A program made the translations under genes and the position numbers. The notes below the pieces were generated by a model. The model worked only from the letters and a program-made list of their open reading frames with translations. It made no database searches and had not been told where the DNA came from. This document shows, piece by piece, positions 50,788 to 58,386 of a stretch of DNA of 64,000 nucleotides. The DNA is from Bacteroidia bacterium. GTDB lineage: Bacteria > Bacteroidota > Bacteroidia > J057. Where the stretch lies: assembly GCA_030430575.1 (NCBI GenBank), contig JAUIKF010000010.1:82558-146557 (forward strand), given 5' to 3'. Within the stretch, counting starts at the first letter, position 1; each line of letters starts with the position of its first letter.

Positions 50788-52005
50788 TTAATTTACCATT
50801 ATTTTTTGACAAAACGCTTTCCCTCCTTTCAATTGAACTTGTGCCACATACAGCCCCCTTGCCAAGCTTTCGCAATCAATATAGACCTGAGGTGTCTGCA
50901 AATCCTCCATCATTCGGACTACCTGGCCCTGTGCATTGATCAGGGTCAGAGCGTAGAGCTGTCTCACAGGTTTTTCAAAAGTGAATAGGGTAGTGGCCTT
51001 CGCAGGATTTGGGTAAATGGAAACCTTAAATTCCATTTCGTCATCAATACTTGTCATCTGGTCCGTCATTTCAATCAAGTCTACGCCCAACCCACTCCAA
51101 ACAGTCCCATTGGGTGCCCGATGAATGTCTGTGATGCGATATTCAGGTTCAAATGGGTTAGGCAGGTTGTTGGTGTGATGGGTCCAGGTCATGCCGTCAT
51201 AGCTAGACAAATTGGCAGTTTCAGGGAATCCGCCATCTCCAGTCCCTACCCAAAGGTGCCCACTGCCATCGGTATGGATAGCCGAAGTTGTTCCAATCAT
51301 TGGTTTGGGGATACTGGCCCAATTTCCGTTTTTGAAGACTGCAAAGTTCTCATAGTCAGCGAAATACACCCCAGAGGTGTCGGCAGTGATATAGGCAGAG
51401 GTACTATTTGGACAAGGGCCTACGGTGTCATGGGTGACCCACATCCCCCCAGTGTACTGGACGGGGCCTTCCGGCTGGCCCAGCCAGACTTCATCCCCAG
51501 GGCCGATGGCCATATTCGAGGAAGGGCCTGTGCCCGTCAGATCTATGTCCGCCCAGACGGCTAGTCCGTCAAAGCGCATGAGTGCGCTTTTGGTGAGGAG
51601 ATAGAGACTGCCTTGGCTGTCCTTGTGCAAATCGATGATCGTATCATTCAGCAAGCCCGAATTGCCTGTGTGAAAGGCTGTCGTATTGCCTTGGGCATCC
51701 AGTTTGAACAGGCCTTGACCTCGGGTGCCCACCCATAGATCAGTCCCTAAGGCTACCAGCTTATGTGTACTGGCCATCGGTATCGCACAATTCGAGGTGT
51801 CATAGACCTGCCAGGTCGTGCCATCAAAGCTCACAAGCTGATCCCGATTCACTGCCCAGACCGTATTGTCGTCTGCTACTTCGATGTCACCAACACGTTT
51901 CAGCGGGACATCAGGGGTCCAACCGCTGTAAATATTGAAATGGTATTGAGCGGTAGCACAGAGGCTGAAGAAAAGAATGGGCAGTAGGAGGTAAACTGGT
52001 TTCAT
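50788..52005 (-). CDS. Secreted T9SS protein with regulator-type propeller 2
   Basis: A 405-residue protein with signal peptide MKPVYLLLPILFFSLCATA. Repeats like VADDNTVWAVNRDQLVSFD, LGTDLWVGTRGQGLFKLDAQ and DGSGHLWVGTGDGG are of the two-component-regulator propeller type (Reg_prop), here in a secreted protein. The last ~80 residues are a T9SS sorting domain (KVSIYPNPAKATTLFTF, LARGLYVAQVQL, final QKIMVN). It precedes the other T9SS gene on the same strand. Confidence 0.85.
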   Translation of the reverse strand: MKPVYLLLPILFFSLCATAQYHFNIYSGWTPDVPLKRVGDIEVADDNTVWAVNRDQLVSFDGTTWQVYDTSNCAIPMASTHKLVALGTDLWVGTRGQGLFKLDAQGNTTAFHTGNSGLLNDTIIDLHKDSQGSLYLLTKSALMRFDGLAVWADIDLTGTGPSSNMAIGPGDEVWLGQPEGPVQYTGGMWVTHDTVGPCPNSTSAYITADTSGVYFADYENFAVFKNGNWASIPKPMIGTTSAIHTDGSGHLWVGTGDGGFPETANLSSYDGMTWTHHTNNLPNPFEPEYRITDIHRAPNGTVWSGLGVDLIEMTDQMTSIDDEMEFKVSIYPNPAKATTLFTFEKPVRQLYALTLINAQGQVVRMMEDLQTPQVYIDCESLARGLYVAQVQLKGGKAFCQKIMVN

Positions 52006-52097
52006 AAGGAAGGGAATTTGGTTGGGGGAAATATCTTTACAATATAAACAAGATCGTGATGATTTGCTTACCTATTCCGCATTACCAGAAATCCCTG

Positions 52098-52105
52098 TAC
52101 CTTTG
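52098..52105 (+). promoter_or_regulatory. Candidate -7 element before msrB
   Basis: TACCTTTG matches TAnnTTTG and lies 24 bp before the msrB start. The nearest TTTG (52063-52066) is 31 bp upstream, longer than usual, so the -33 element is not certain. Confidence 0.4.
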
Positions 52106-52129
52106 TAGAACCTACTAAAGATCAACGAT

Positions 52130-52573
52130 ATGATAGATTGGAATAAAGCCATAGAATTTGCCACAACAGGAAATCCCCAACCGACTAGGCGAGTCGAAAA
52201 AACGGAAGCAGAATGGCAAGCCCTTCTCACCCCAGAGCAATACGCCATCACTCGCCAAAAAGGAACCGAACGCGCTGGTACGGGCGAGCTGTGCAACATC
52301 TACGAAGCCGGCAAATACAACTGCGTGTGTTGTAATACCCAACTATTTGATTCTACCATCAAATTTGACTCGGGCACGGGCTGGCCGAGCTTCACCCAGC
52401 CGATCGAAGAAAATGCCATCGCCTACCACAAGGATGTCTCCTACGGCATGGTCCGCGTCGAAGTGACTTGCAACACCTGCGATGCCCATCTTGGACATGT
52501 CTTCCCCGACGGGCCGCCGCCCAGCGGCTTACGCTATTGCATCAATTCCGCTTCGATGAAATTGGAGAAGTAA
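52130..52573 (+). CDS. msrB: Methionine-R-sulfoxide reductase B
   Basis: A 147-residue cytoplasmic enzyme that reduces the R-form of methionine sulfoxide. Signature strands are visible: [20 protein letters not shown] (residues ~62-81) and [19 protein letters not shown] (~107-125), with the four zinc Cys in two CxxC pairs, GTGWPSF, and the catalytic Cys in the RYCINSAS segment near residue 139. Length is typical for stand-alone MsrB. It is followed by a glutaredoxin-like gene after 6 bases, which probably serves as its electron donor. Confidence 0.95.
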   Translation: MIDWNKAIEFATTGNPQPTRRVEKTEAEWQALLTPEQYAITRQKGTERAGTGELCNIYEAGKYNCVCCNTQLFDSTIKFDSGTGWPSFTQPIEENAIAYHKDVSYGMVRVEVTCNTCDAHLGHVFPDGPPPSGLRYCINSASMKLEK

Positions 52574-52579
52574 AAGACA

Positions 52580-52870
52580 ATGAAGTATCAGGACGGGAAA
52601 ATCATCCTATACGGCGCCCAGCGGTGTTCCAAGACGGTTTATTACCAGCAGTTATTGCAATCTATGGGCTTGCCTTTCGACTTTCGGGATGTGGAGGTAA
52701 GTGAAACTGCCGCCCAGGAATTAATCAACCTATACGAAACCAGAAGGCTGAATTTCCCGACCTTGATGTTGGGGACGAAGAAGCTGCGCAATCCTTCGGA
52801 TGAGGAGCTGAGGAAATGGTTGGAGAAGTTGGGGTATTTGAATGAGGGGAATAGGCTGTATGGTGGGTAA
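52580..52870 (+). CDS. Glutaredoxin-like protein
   Basis: A 96-residue thioredoxin-fold protein. Strand 1 is IILYGAQRCSKT, with a single active-site Cys (CSKT in place of CPYC, a monothiol form), followed by a helix and LPFDFRDVEVS. The cis-Pro loop is RLNFPTLMLG, and the final helix is PSDEELRKWLEKLGY. It begins 6 bases after msrB, so it is translated together with it and likely recycles the oxidised reductase or protects against oxidative damage. Confidence 0.85.
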   Translation: MKYQDGKIILYGAQRCSKTVYYQQLLQSMGLPFDFRDVEVSETAAQELINLYETRRLNFPTLMLGTKKLRNPSDEELRKWLEKLGYLNEGNRLYGG

Positions 52871-52959
52871 TGCTTCATTGTGACGTGATTTTAGTCCCCC
52901 GCCTACCACAAGGATATCCCCTAAGGCATGGTCTGCGTGGAAGTTAGAGAAATAGATGC

Positions 52960-54084
52960 TTATTTATACAAAATCTGGAACTCAACTTCATCGAATAATT
53001 CCCCATTAACATACATCTTTTTAGAAACCTTATTCCCAAAGTTGTCATATGCATATACTTCACGGTAATTAATTGGAAAGGTATAGTATGTATCTATATG
53101 ATGATTTATCCAAAATCGTAGATATGCACTGGTGCCTACATTTGTATCGACTATGATATCCTTGATTTTACCTTGTAGGTATTTAAATTGAACATTTCTA
53201 TAATGGCTCCCAAAAGTCACCCTCATCGTTTTTAGCGTATCGTTATTTGTATATAAATACTCTGTTATTTGCCATTTTCCTGCTGGCATATTTGATCCAG
53301 TTAAAATTGAATCTATAATTAACCTGTTTTTGCGGTCATATTTAAATTTCTTGATGCCCATTAACTTCTTTTCATCAATTTCTCCTCCCGTGTATTCATA
53401 CATACTTGTGAGGTTTCCTTTTTTATCGTAACCAAACTTTTTTGACGTAAACCCTCCAGTTTTAGTGATCAATCGACCTTTCACATATTTATACTTACTG
53501 ATGGATTGCATCCCCCAAACGCCGCTTCTAAATTCTATGAGTTTAGCGTTGTTATAGGCGAAAGTTTTTTGGGGTTGATATAGGGTGTCATTTTCTCCAT
53601 TTATTTGCTTTATCGTAAAATGATCTACTGTAACTAACTGGTGCTGATCGTCAAATGTATATAATACGGTTGAAGTGTCTTTTCTAGATTTATGATCAAT
53701 GGATTGGTTTTTAATTAGCTTGCCAATATCATTATAAGTTAAGATTCTCGTTGTGCTTGGAGCATTCTTTTTATACCTAATAGCTTTAGTTTTTAATCCT
53801 TTATTATTGTAATAGTGAATCTCAAATGTATCTGAAATGAAGTGATCTTTTCGCCGTCTAAAAATAGTTGCAACTGAGCTTATATTAGTATAGGAATTGT
53901 AATCCCTGTAAACCAGGTCTTTAAAAGGATCAGGCTCGATCACCATATCTGGGAAATCAGTAATAGGGCCTTGGGAAAAGCCAATAACCGGTAATAGGAT
54001 AAAACTCAAAAATAGCCCTCTTGAGCTAATTATTTTTAATACATTTAAAAATAGTTGATAGAGCGAATTGGATTTTTTTGCCAT
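52960..54084 (-). CDS. Secreted YD-repeat-like protein (AT-rich)
   Basis: A 374-residue protein with a hydrophobic segment at residues ~22-37 (RGLFLSFILLPVIGFS) that acts as a late signal peptide. The mature part has short YD-type repeats, for example ILTYNDIGKLIKNQS, TFAYNNAKLIEF, KYKYVKGRLITKTG, KKFGYDKKGNLTSMYEY and KKFKYDRKNRLII, as in RHS-like beta shells, but far too short for a full RHS cage. It has no T9SS end. A/T content is higher than that of the neighbours. The next gene downstream (54153-55670) runs in the same direction. Confidence 0.65.
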   Translation of the reverse strand: MAKKSNSLYQLFLNVLKIISSRGLFLSFILLPVIGFSQGPITDFPDMVIEPDPFKDLVYRDYNSYTNISSVATIFRRRKDHFISDTFEIHYYNNKGLKTKAIRYKKNAPSTTRILTYNDIGKLIKNQSIDHKSRKDTSTVLYTFDDQHQLVTVDHFTIKQINGENDTLYQPQKTFAYNNAKLIEFRSGVWGMQSISKYKYVKGRLITKTGGFTSKKFGYDKKGNLTSMYEYTGGEIDEKKLMGIKKFKYDRKNRLIIDSILTGSNMPAGKWQITEYLYTNNDTLKTMRVTFGSHYRNVQFKYLQGKIKDIIVDTNVGTSAYLRFWINHHIDTYYTFPINYREVYAYDNFGNKVSKKMYVNGELFDEVEFQILYK

Positions 54085-54152
54085 GATAGTTAGGGGGTAA
54101 TGTTTTTATTTATTTCCCATAAGGATTAAAATTATTTTGCCGAATCAACTGA

Positions 54153-55670
54153 TCAATCATACTTTATCTTGCTAATAAAATACACCCACCGCTTCTTTTT
54201 TACCTCTTCATCCTCCTTATTCTTGATCTTTTGCCTTCCATACGCCAGGAAATAATGCCCATACCAATAGTCAATATCTGAATACGAACGCCGCATCTTG
54301 TCTCCTTCATAAGTGAGTTCTATCGGATCTGATTCATCATCTTGTATGACAGCTCCCGTAAAATCGATTTCCCGTGTATAAATCCTATTGCGACTGGCAA
54401 AAGCCAGTTTGATGGAGTTGGGATTCTGTTCCTGAATAGAGATAAACCGCTTGACATGATATGGCTTCCTTGCCGACCATAGCTCAAAGGTTTCATCCCA
54501 CAACAAGTCGCCCTCATCACTAAATCTTCCCAAGATTGCATGTGTATACTGATAGCCGTCAAAGACTTGGCGAGAGGAGGTCACAGTCTGGCTTACCCCA
54601 TTGATCATCCTTCTAGAAGTGGTCGTTTCTGTGCGGTAGGTAGGATAATAAGCCTCTCCTAAGAACAAAAAGCCATCATCGATTTTGATCACTTCATGAG
54701 CAGCTATCTGATAACTGATTTTGAGCTCCTTGCCCTTCTCCTCCTTGCGGATTTTTTTCTTTTCCAGCTTGTCTTTTCGTTTTTGAGGAAGGTAAGTCAA
54801 GAAGTTTTCCAGGTCGAGGAAGTTGTGAAACTCGATAAAGTCTATGTTTTCTCCATCTGCTTGACAAAAAAACAACCCCTCAGCCATGCTGGTAGATTTG
54901 GATGAATAGGTCCCGGTAAAGGCATAGACATCTTCCGATAACTTAGAGGCAGATATCGCTACGATATTGTGGTCTATGTCTTTTGTCAGGTTGAAAATTC
55001 CTTCTTTTTCTCCATTTTCATTTAACCGGATCACATATATATCGCTTTTTCTCCTTCCGACAGAGGCGTATATGTAGGCAAATATTTCTCGGGATTCAGG
55101 GAGAATTTGAAGGTCAAATAAGGAGGTCTTTTGGGGAACAAGGCCTTTGATGATGATCGGAATGGTTTGGGTTTTTCCCGTTTTCCAATTGACGGTGAAT
55201 AGGTGAGGGGACCGTTTGATAGAAGCTTTGAAGATGGCATAGTCGCCTAGAATAGCCATTTCCGTGATCCTGGACTTCTTAGGCACCTGCCCCTCAACGA
55301 TGGTCTCGGCCAAGGTGGCTGCTTCGATGGTCACAATGGAAAAATTCCCCAGCTTGTCTTTGAACAGCCTGTGGATCCGTTCTTCGTCCGAATAGGTCTC
55401 ATCCAGTCCCATTTTTTTAGGGAGGAAGACCCCTCGGGTATCGATTTGTTCTAGCTGGGTATTGTAGAGGTCATACTTCCACTCCGTTTGTTTGATCGTG
55501 GAGTGATACCTACTGGCAGTCATGATGAATCCTTGCTTGCCAAATGCCGTGATTTTTTCACCTGTATATTCGTCTTTGAGTTCAAATTCGAGTCGCTTTT
55601 GGTAGGTAATCTGGGCGACAAGTAGCGCAGAAAGGGAGGAAAGGGCCAAAAAGATCAGGGCTTTTTTCAT
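54153..55670 (-). CDS. Secreted hypothetical protein
   Basis: The ATG at 55670 gives 505 residues with signal peptide MKKALIFLALSSLSALLVA. It is beta-rich with charged linkers; near residue 270-300 a lysine-rich loop (LPQKRKDKLEKKKIRKEEKG) sits between domains. No T9SS end is present, and the final segment (KKKRWVYFISKIKYD) is basic. I do not recognise a family. Together with the following AT-rich gene it may form a two-gene unit, but no partner function is seen. Confidence 0.65.
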   Translation of the reverse strand: MKKALIFLALSSLSALLVAQITYQKRLEFELKDEYTGEKITAFGKQGFIMTASRYHSTIKQTEWKYDLYNTQLEQIDTRGVFLPKKMGLDETYSDEERIHRLFKDKLGNFSIVTIEAATLAETIVEGQVPKKSRITEMAILGDYAIFKASIKRSPHLFTVNWKTGKTQTIPIIIKGLVPQKTSLFDLQILPESREIFAYIYASVGRRKSDIYVIRLNENGEKEGIFNLTKDIDHNIVAISASKLSEDVYAFTGTYSSKSTSMAEGLFFCQADGENIDFIEFHNFLDLENFLTYLPQKRKDKLEKKKIRKEEKGKELKISYQIAAHEVIKIDDGFLFLGEAYYPTYRTETTTSRRMINGVSQTVTSSRQVFDGYQYTHAILGRFSDEGDLLWDETFELWSARKPYHVKRFISIQEQNPNSIKLAFASRNRIYTREIDFTGAVIQDDESDPIELTYEGDKMRRSYSDIDYWYGHYFLAYGRQKIKNKEDEEVKKKRWVYFISKIKYD

Positions 55671-55803
55671 AAGGGCAAAAATTGAGGGTTGGAATAATGG
55701 GGAATGTCCACTTAGGAACTGTGTGCCTAACATGAGCATCCCCTCTGCCATTTACGGGTCTAGCCTGGCAGGGGTTTTGAGCCTATTTTCCCAAAAACGC
55801 CAT

Positions 55804-57354
55804 TTATCTGATTACCATTTTCCCAGCACCTAAAAGCTTTCCGCTTTCGGTGATGCGATAGATATAGAGGCCGGGAGATAAATCTGAATGGCAATAATTA
55901 AACGAAACGCCTCGGATATGGAAGATTTGCTCAGCTACTTGTCCATGAAAATTGTAAATGGTGAGGGTAGCATCTTGAAATAGCTTATCGGTATAAAAAT
56001 TACCATCGTAATGAATGGGATTGGGGCACAGCGTGATGTGGTGGTCATCAAACGTTGGGGAAATATGGGACGATGGCCCACAAACCTCCGTGATGATGCC
56101 ACCCGTTCTAGTGGTGAGGGCTAAAGAGTTGACAGTCGGTTCTATGTCGGAAAGGGGAGAAGTATGTGAGATGGAATCAAACTGGTGAGGAATGGTAGTT
56201 ACGTGAACTGGCTCCGAAGCGCAGCTATTCCCAAGGGAATCCGTTTTTGTCAAAAAAATGCCAGAAGCCGAACGATGATATTTTTTTATTAACAGGGCAT
56301 AGCCTTTGTCAGTTGTTTGAACGCCAGTAAATGCCCACCGTTTTTGATCCACTTTTTTTGCCCATTCCACCTCTCCCTCAGCAGAGACCTTGAGCATCGT
56401 TGGTGCATAATCACTCACCCCCACATTTATCATCCCAAATACCGCCAGCCCGCCATCGGCCGTTTTGACGCCACCAAATACATAGTCAAGAGAAGACATA
56501 TCCCAATCACGCGACCAGAGAAGATTCCCTGTCGTGTCTACTTTTATAATGAAAACATCCAGACTGCGGCTATTAAAACTTTCAGAGGCTCCCCCTATAA
56601 TAATCCCCCCATCTGACATCTGTAACATGAATTGCGGGACTTCATTCTTTGAACCACCGTATAACTTGGCCCATTGGAAGTCGCCTGAAAGGTCCAATTT
56701 CACCAAGTAAAGGTCACCAAGTCCGCCTGATGGAAATTTGCCCAATCCAGAGATCAAATACCCCGACCCGGTGATTTCTAACACATTAATCGCTCGTTTA
56801 AGGCTGGAGCTTTCCAACCCTTTTGCCCACTGGACAAACCCATCAGGGGTGGTCTTGACGACGATGGATTCATTGGTAAGAAAGTTTTGATGACCAATGA
56901 AGATAAATCCGCCTTCTTGGGTTTGCTTGAGATCTACCAAGTGGGCGTCATATAAGAAATGATATTTCCTGGCCCATATGGGTTCCCCTTGGGGATTGGT
57001 TTTGATAAGGATGGCGCCTTCTGTCGAATTCCCTAATATGGCAAACCCCTTATCTGAGGTCTCGATGAGGGTTGAAAAAATCACCTCATCATAACTGTGA
57101 GTCCACAATGCCTCGCCTTGCTGATTGGTTTTCACCAGATAAGCAGCATGTTTAGCTTTTCGATTCCATTCCTTGCCACCGACTAGGAGGTTGCCATCTG
57201 ATGTTTGGAGGAGGGTTATCCCTTTTGTATGCCCTGTCTGGCCACTATAGTTATCAATGGCATGCCATATCCGCTTCTGGAAAGGCTCCTGAGCGAAGGA
57301 TAGCTGAACAAAAAAGGTGAGATAAATGGGAAAGAGAAGGCTTGGTTTCATCAT
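55804..57354 (-). CDS. Secreted T9SS protein with repeat domain 3
   Basis: The ATG at 57354 (or the next one, 57351) gives ~516 residues with signal peptide (SLLFPIYLTFFVQLSFA). It has about seven repeats of the form GDLYLVKLDLSGDFQWAKLY, GFVQWAKGLESSS, SLDVFIIKVDTTGNLLWSRD, characteristic of long beta-propeller-like surface proteins of Bacteroidota. The end is a T9SS sorting domain: ITLCPNPIHYDGNFY, LTIYNFHGQVAE, SPGLYIYRITESG. It is extracellular. It is preceded by a CACAGATT half element (57419-57478). Confidence 0.85.
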   Translation of the reverse strand: MMKPSLLFPIYLTFFVQLSFAQEPFQKRIWHAIDNYSGQTGHTKGITLLQTSDGNLLVGGKEWNRKAKHAAYLVKTNQQGEALWTHSYDEVIFSTLIETSDKGFAILGNSTEGAILIKTNPQGEPIWARKYHFLYDAHLVDLKQTQEGGFIFIGHQNFLTNESIVVKTTPDGFVQWAKGLESSSLKRAINVLEITGSGYLISGLGKFPSGGLGDLYLVKLDLSGDFQWAKLYGGSKNEVPQFMLQMSDGGIIIGGASESFNSRSLDVFIIKVDTTGNLLWSRDWDMSSLDYVFGGVKTADGGLAVFGMINVGVSDYAPTMLKVSAEGEVEWAKKVDQKRWAFTGVQTTDKGYALLIKKYHRSASGIFLTKTDSLGNSCASEPVHVTTIPHQFDSISHTSPLSDIEPTVNSLALTTRTGGIITEVCGPSSHISPTFDDHHITLCPNPIHYDGNFYTDKLFQDATLTIYNFHGQVAEQIFHIRGVSFNYCHSDLSPGLYIYRITESGKLLGAGKMVIR

Positions 57355-57418
57355 GTTAGGATTAGGAGTTGGAAAAAGGAAAATCAACAAGTAAAGGTCT
57401 CCAAAGTAGCAGAAAATT

Positions 57419-57478
57419 AGTAGCCCAAAATTTTGCCACGGATTTCGCGGATTTACACAAATTAGAGAAGAAAATCCC
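57419..57478. repeat. Left half of a CACAGATT-family palindrome
   Basis: TTTTGCCACGGATTTCGCGG and ATTTACACAAATTAGAGAAG correspond to the left arm of the palindrome at 49381-49516. The right arm is found only after the CpeT-like gene (58312-58365). Confidence 0.6.
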
Positions 57479-57520
57479 CATCTATGCTTACTTTCGCAAA
57501 AAAATCAAAACAACACCCAC

Positions 57521-58147
57521 ATGAAATTCAACCTAATCATTGTCGTTTTACTAATCGCCCTCGTTTCATCTGCCTTTATGTCAACAGACGAAGCTGTTGC
57601 TGATTCGAAGGACAAGCTGATTCAGCTCATGACTGGCTCGTTCAGCAGTGACAAGCAAGCCCAGGAAGACGAGTCTTATTACAGCATTTCTCTGCACATG
57701 TATCCGATCTGGGAATCCGATTCCATCGATTGGCTGTATGTAGAGCAAGCCCTCAGTGCACGCCAGGACAAGCCCTACCGCCAGCGGGTCTATAAAGTCG
57801 AGCAGCTAGATGCCGACAACTACCAAACGACTGTCTACGCCTTCCATGAGCCCGATTCGTTCATCGGCAAGTGGAAAACGCCGGCTTTCTTCGACCAATA
57901 CGATCAGTCGATCTTGACAGAAAGAGAAGGCTGCGCCGTCTACCTCAAGCGCATCGGTAAGAAGCACTTCGAAGGCTCGACCCGCGACAGCGATTGCAAA
58001 AGCACCTTGCGCGGTGCCGCGTATGCCACTTCCAAAGTCATCATCAAAAAGAACCTCGTCTACAGTTGGGACCAAGGATTTGATGACGACGACAAGCAGG
58101 TGTGGGGCGCGACGGAGGGAGGGTACTTCTTTATTAAGAAGAAGTAA
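57521..58147 (+). CDS. CpcT/CpeT-like protein
   Basis: A 208-residue protein with an N-terminal signal segment (MKFNLIIVVLLIALVSSAFM), so it is probably periplasmic or surface. The CpeT pattern is clear: LMTGSFSSDKQAQEDESYYS then ISLHMYPIWESDSIDWLYVE, QPYRQRVYKVEQL-like segment KPYRQRVYKVEQL, and an SDCKSTLRGAAYATSKVII strand. In cyanobacteria these proteins attach bilins to phycobiliproteins; here no such partner exists, so it must do something else, perhaps bind a small cofactor or lipid. It is flanked by split palindromic elements. Confidence 0.85.
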   Translation: MKFNLIIVVLLIALVSSAFMSTDEAVADSKDKLIQLMTGSFSSDKQAQEDESYYSISLHMYPIWESDSIDWLYVEQALSARQDKPYRQRVYKVEQLDADNYQTTVYAFHEPDSFIGKWKTPAFFDQYDQSILTEREGCAVYLKRIGKKHFEGSTRDSDCKSTLRGAAYATSKVIIKKNLVYSWDQGFDDDDKQVWGATEGGYFFIKKK

Positions 58148-58207
58148 GGAGAAAACTGATTGAAGAACAAGGAATGATGAACAAGGATTTATGAGTAAAA
58201 GATCAAG

Positions 58208-58306
58208 CTGGGGCGGATTTCTGGACTGTGGCTTGACCTGAGCGTTCGACTGAGCTCACGCCGAAGTCCTGCCGAAGGTGCTGTCTCTTTGCGTAATCCG
58301 ACCCTA
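58208..58306. repeat. Shorter relative of the 215-bp element, with an inserted 27-bp word
   Basis: GGGGCGGATTTCTGGACTG on the left and TCTCTTTGCGTAATCCGACC on the right match the inner arms of the element at 14071-14285. Between them lies the 27-bp word GCGTTCGACTGAGCTC..GAAGTC (58242-58268), identical to 46815-46841. Confidence 0.65.
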
Positions 58307-58311
58307 TGAAT

Positions 58312-58365
58312 TCCCAAAATCCGAGAGAATCTGTGTAATCTGTGGTGAGTTCTTTTTTTCTTCCC
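58312..58365. repeat. Right half of a CACAGATT-family palindrome
   Basis: CCAAAATCCGAGAGAATCTG and TGTAATCTGTGGTGAGTTC are the right-arm counterpart of the half at 57419-57478. Together they bracket the CpeT-like gene. Confidence 0.6.
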
Positions 58366-58386
58366 CAGATCATCCGATCTTCCCCC

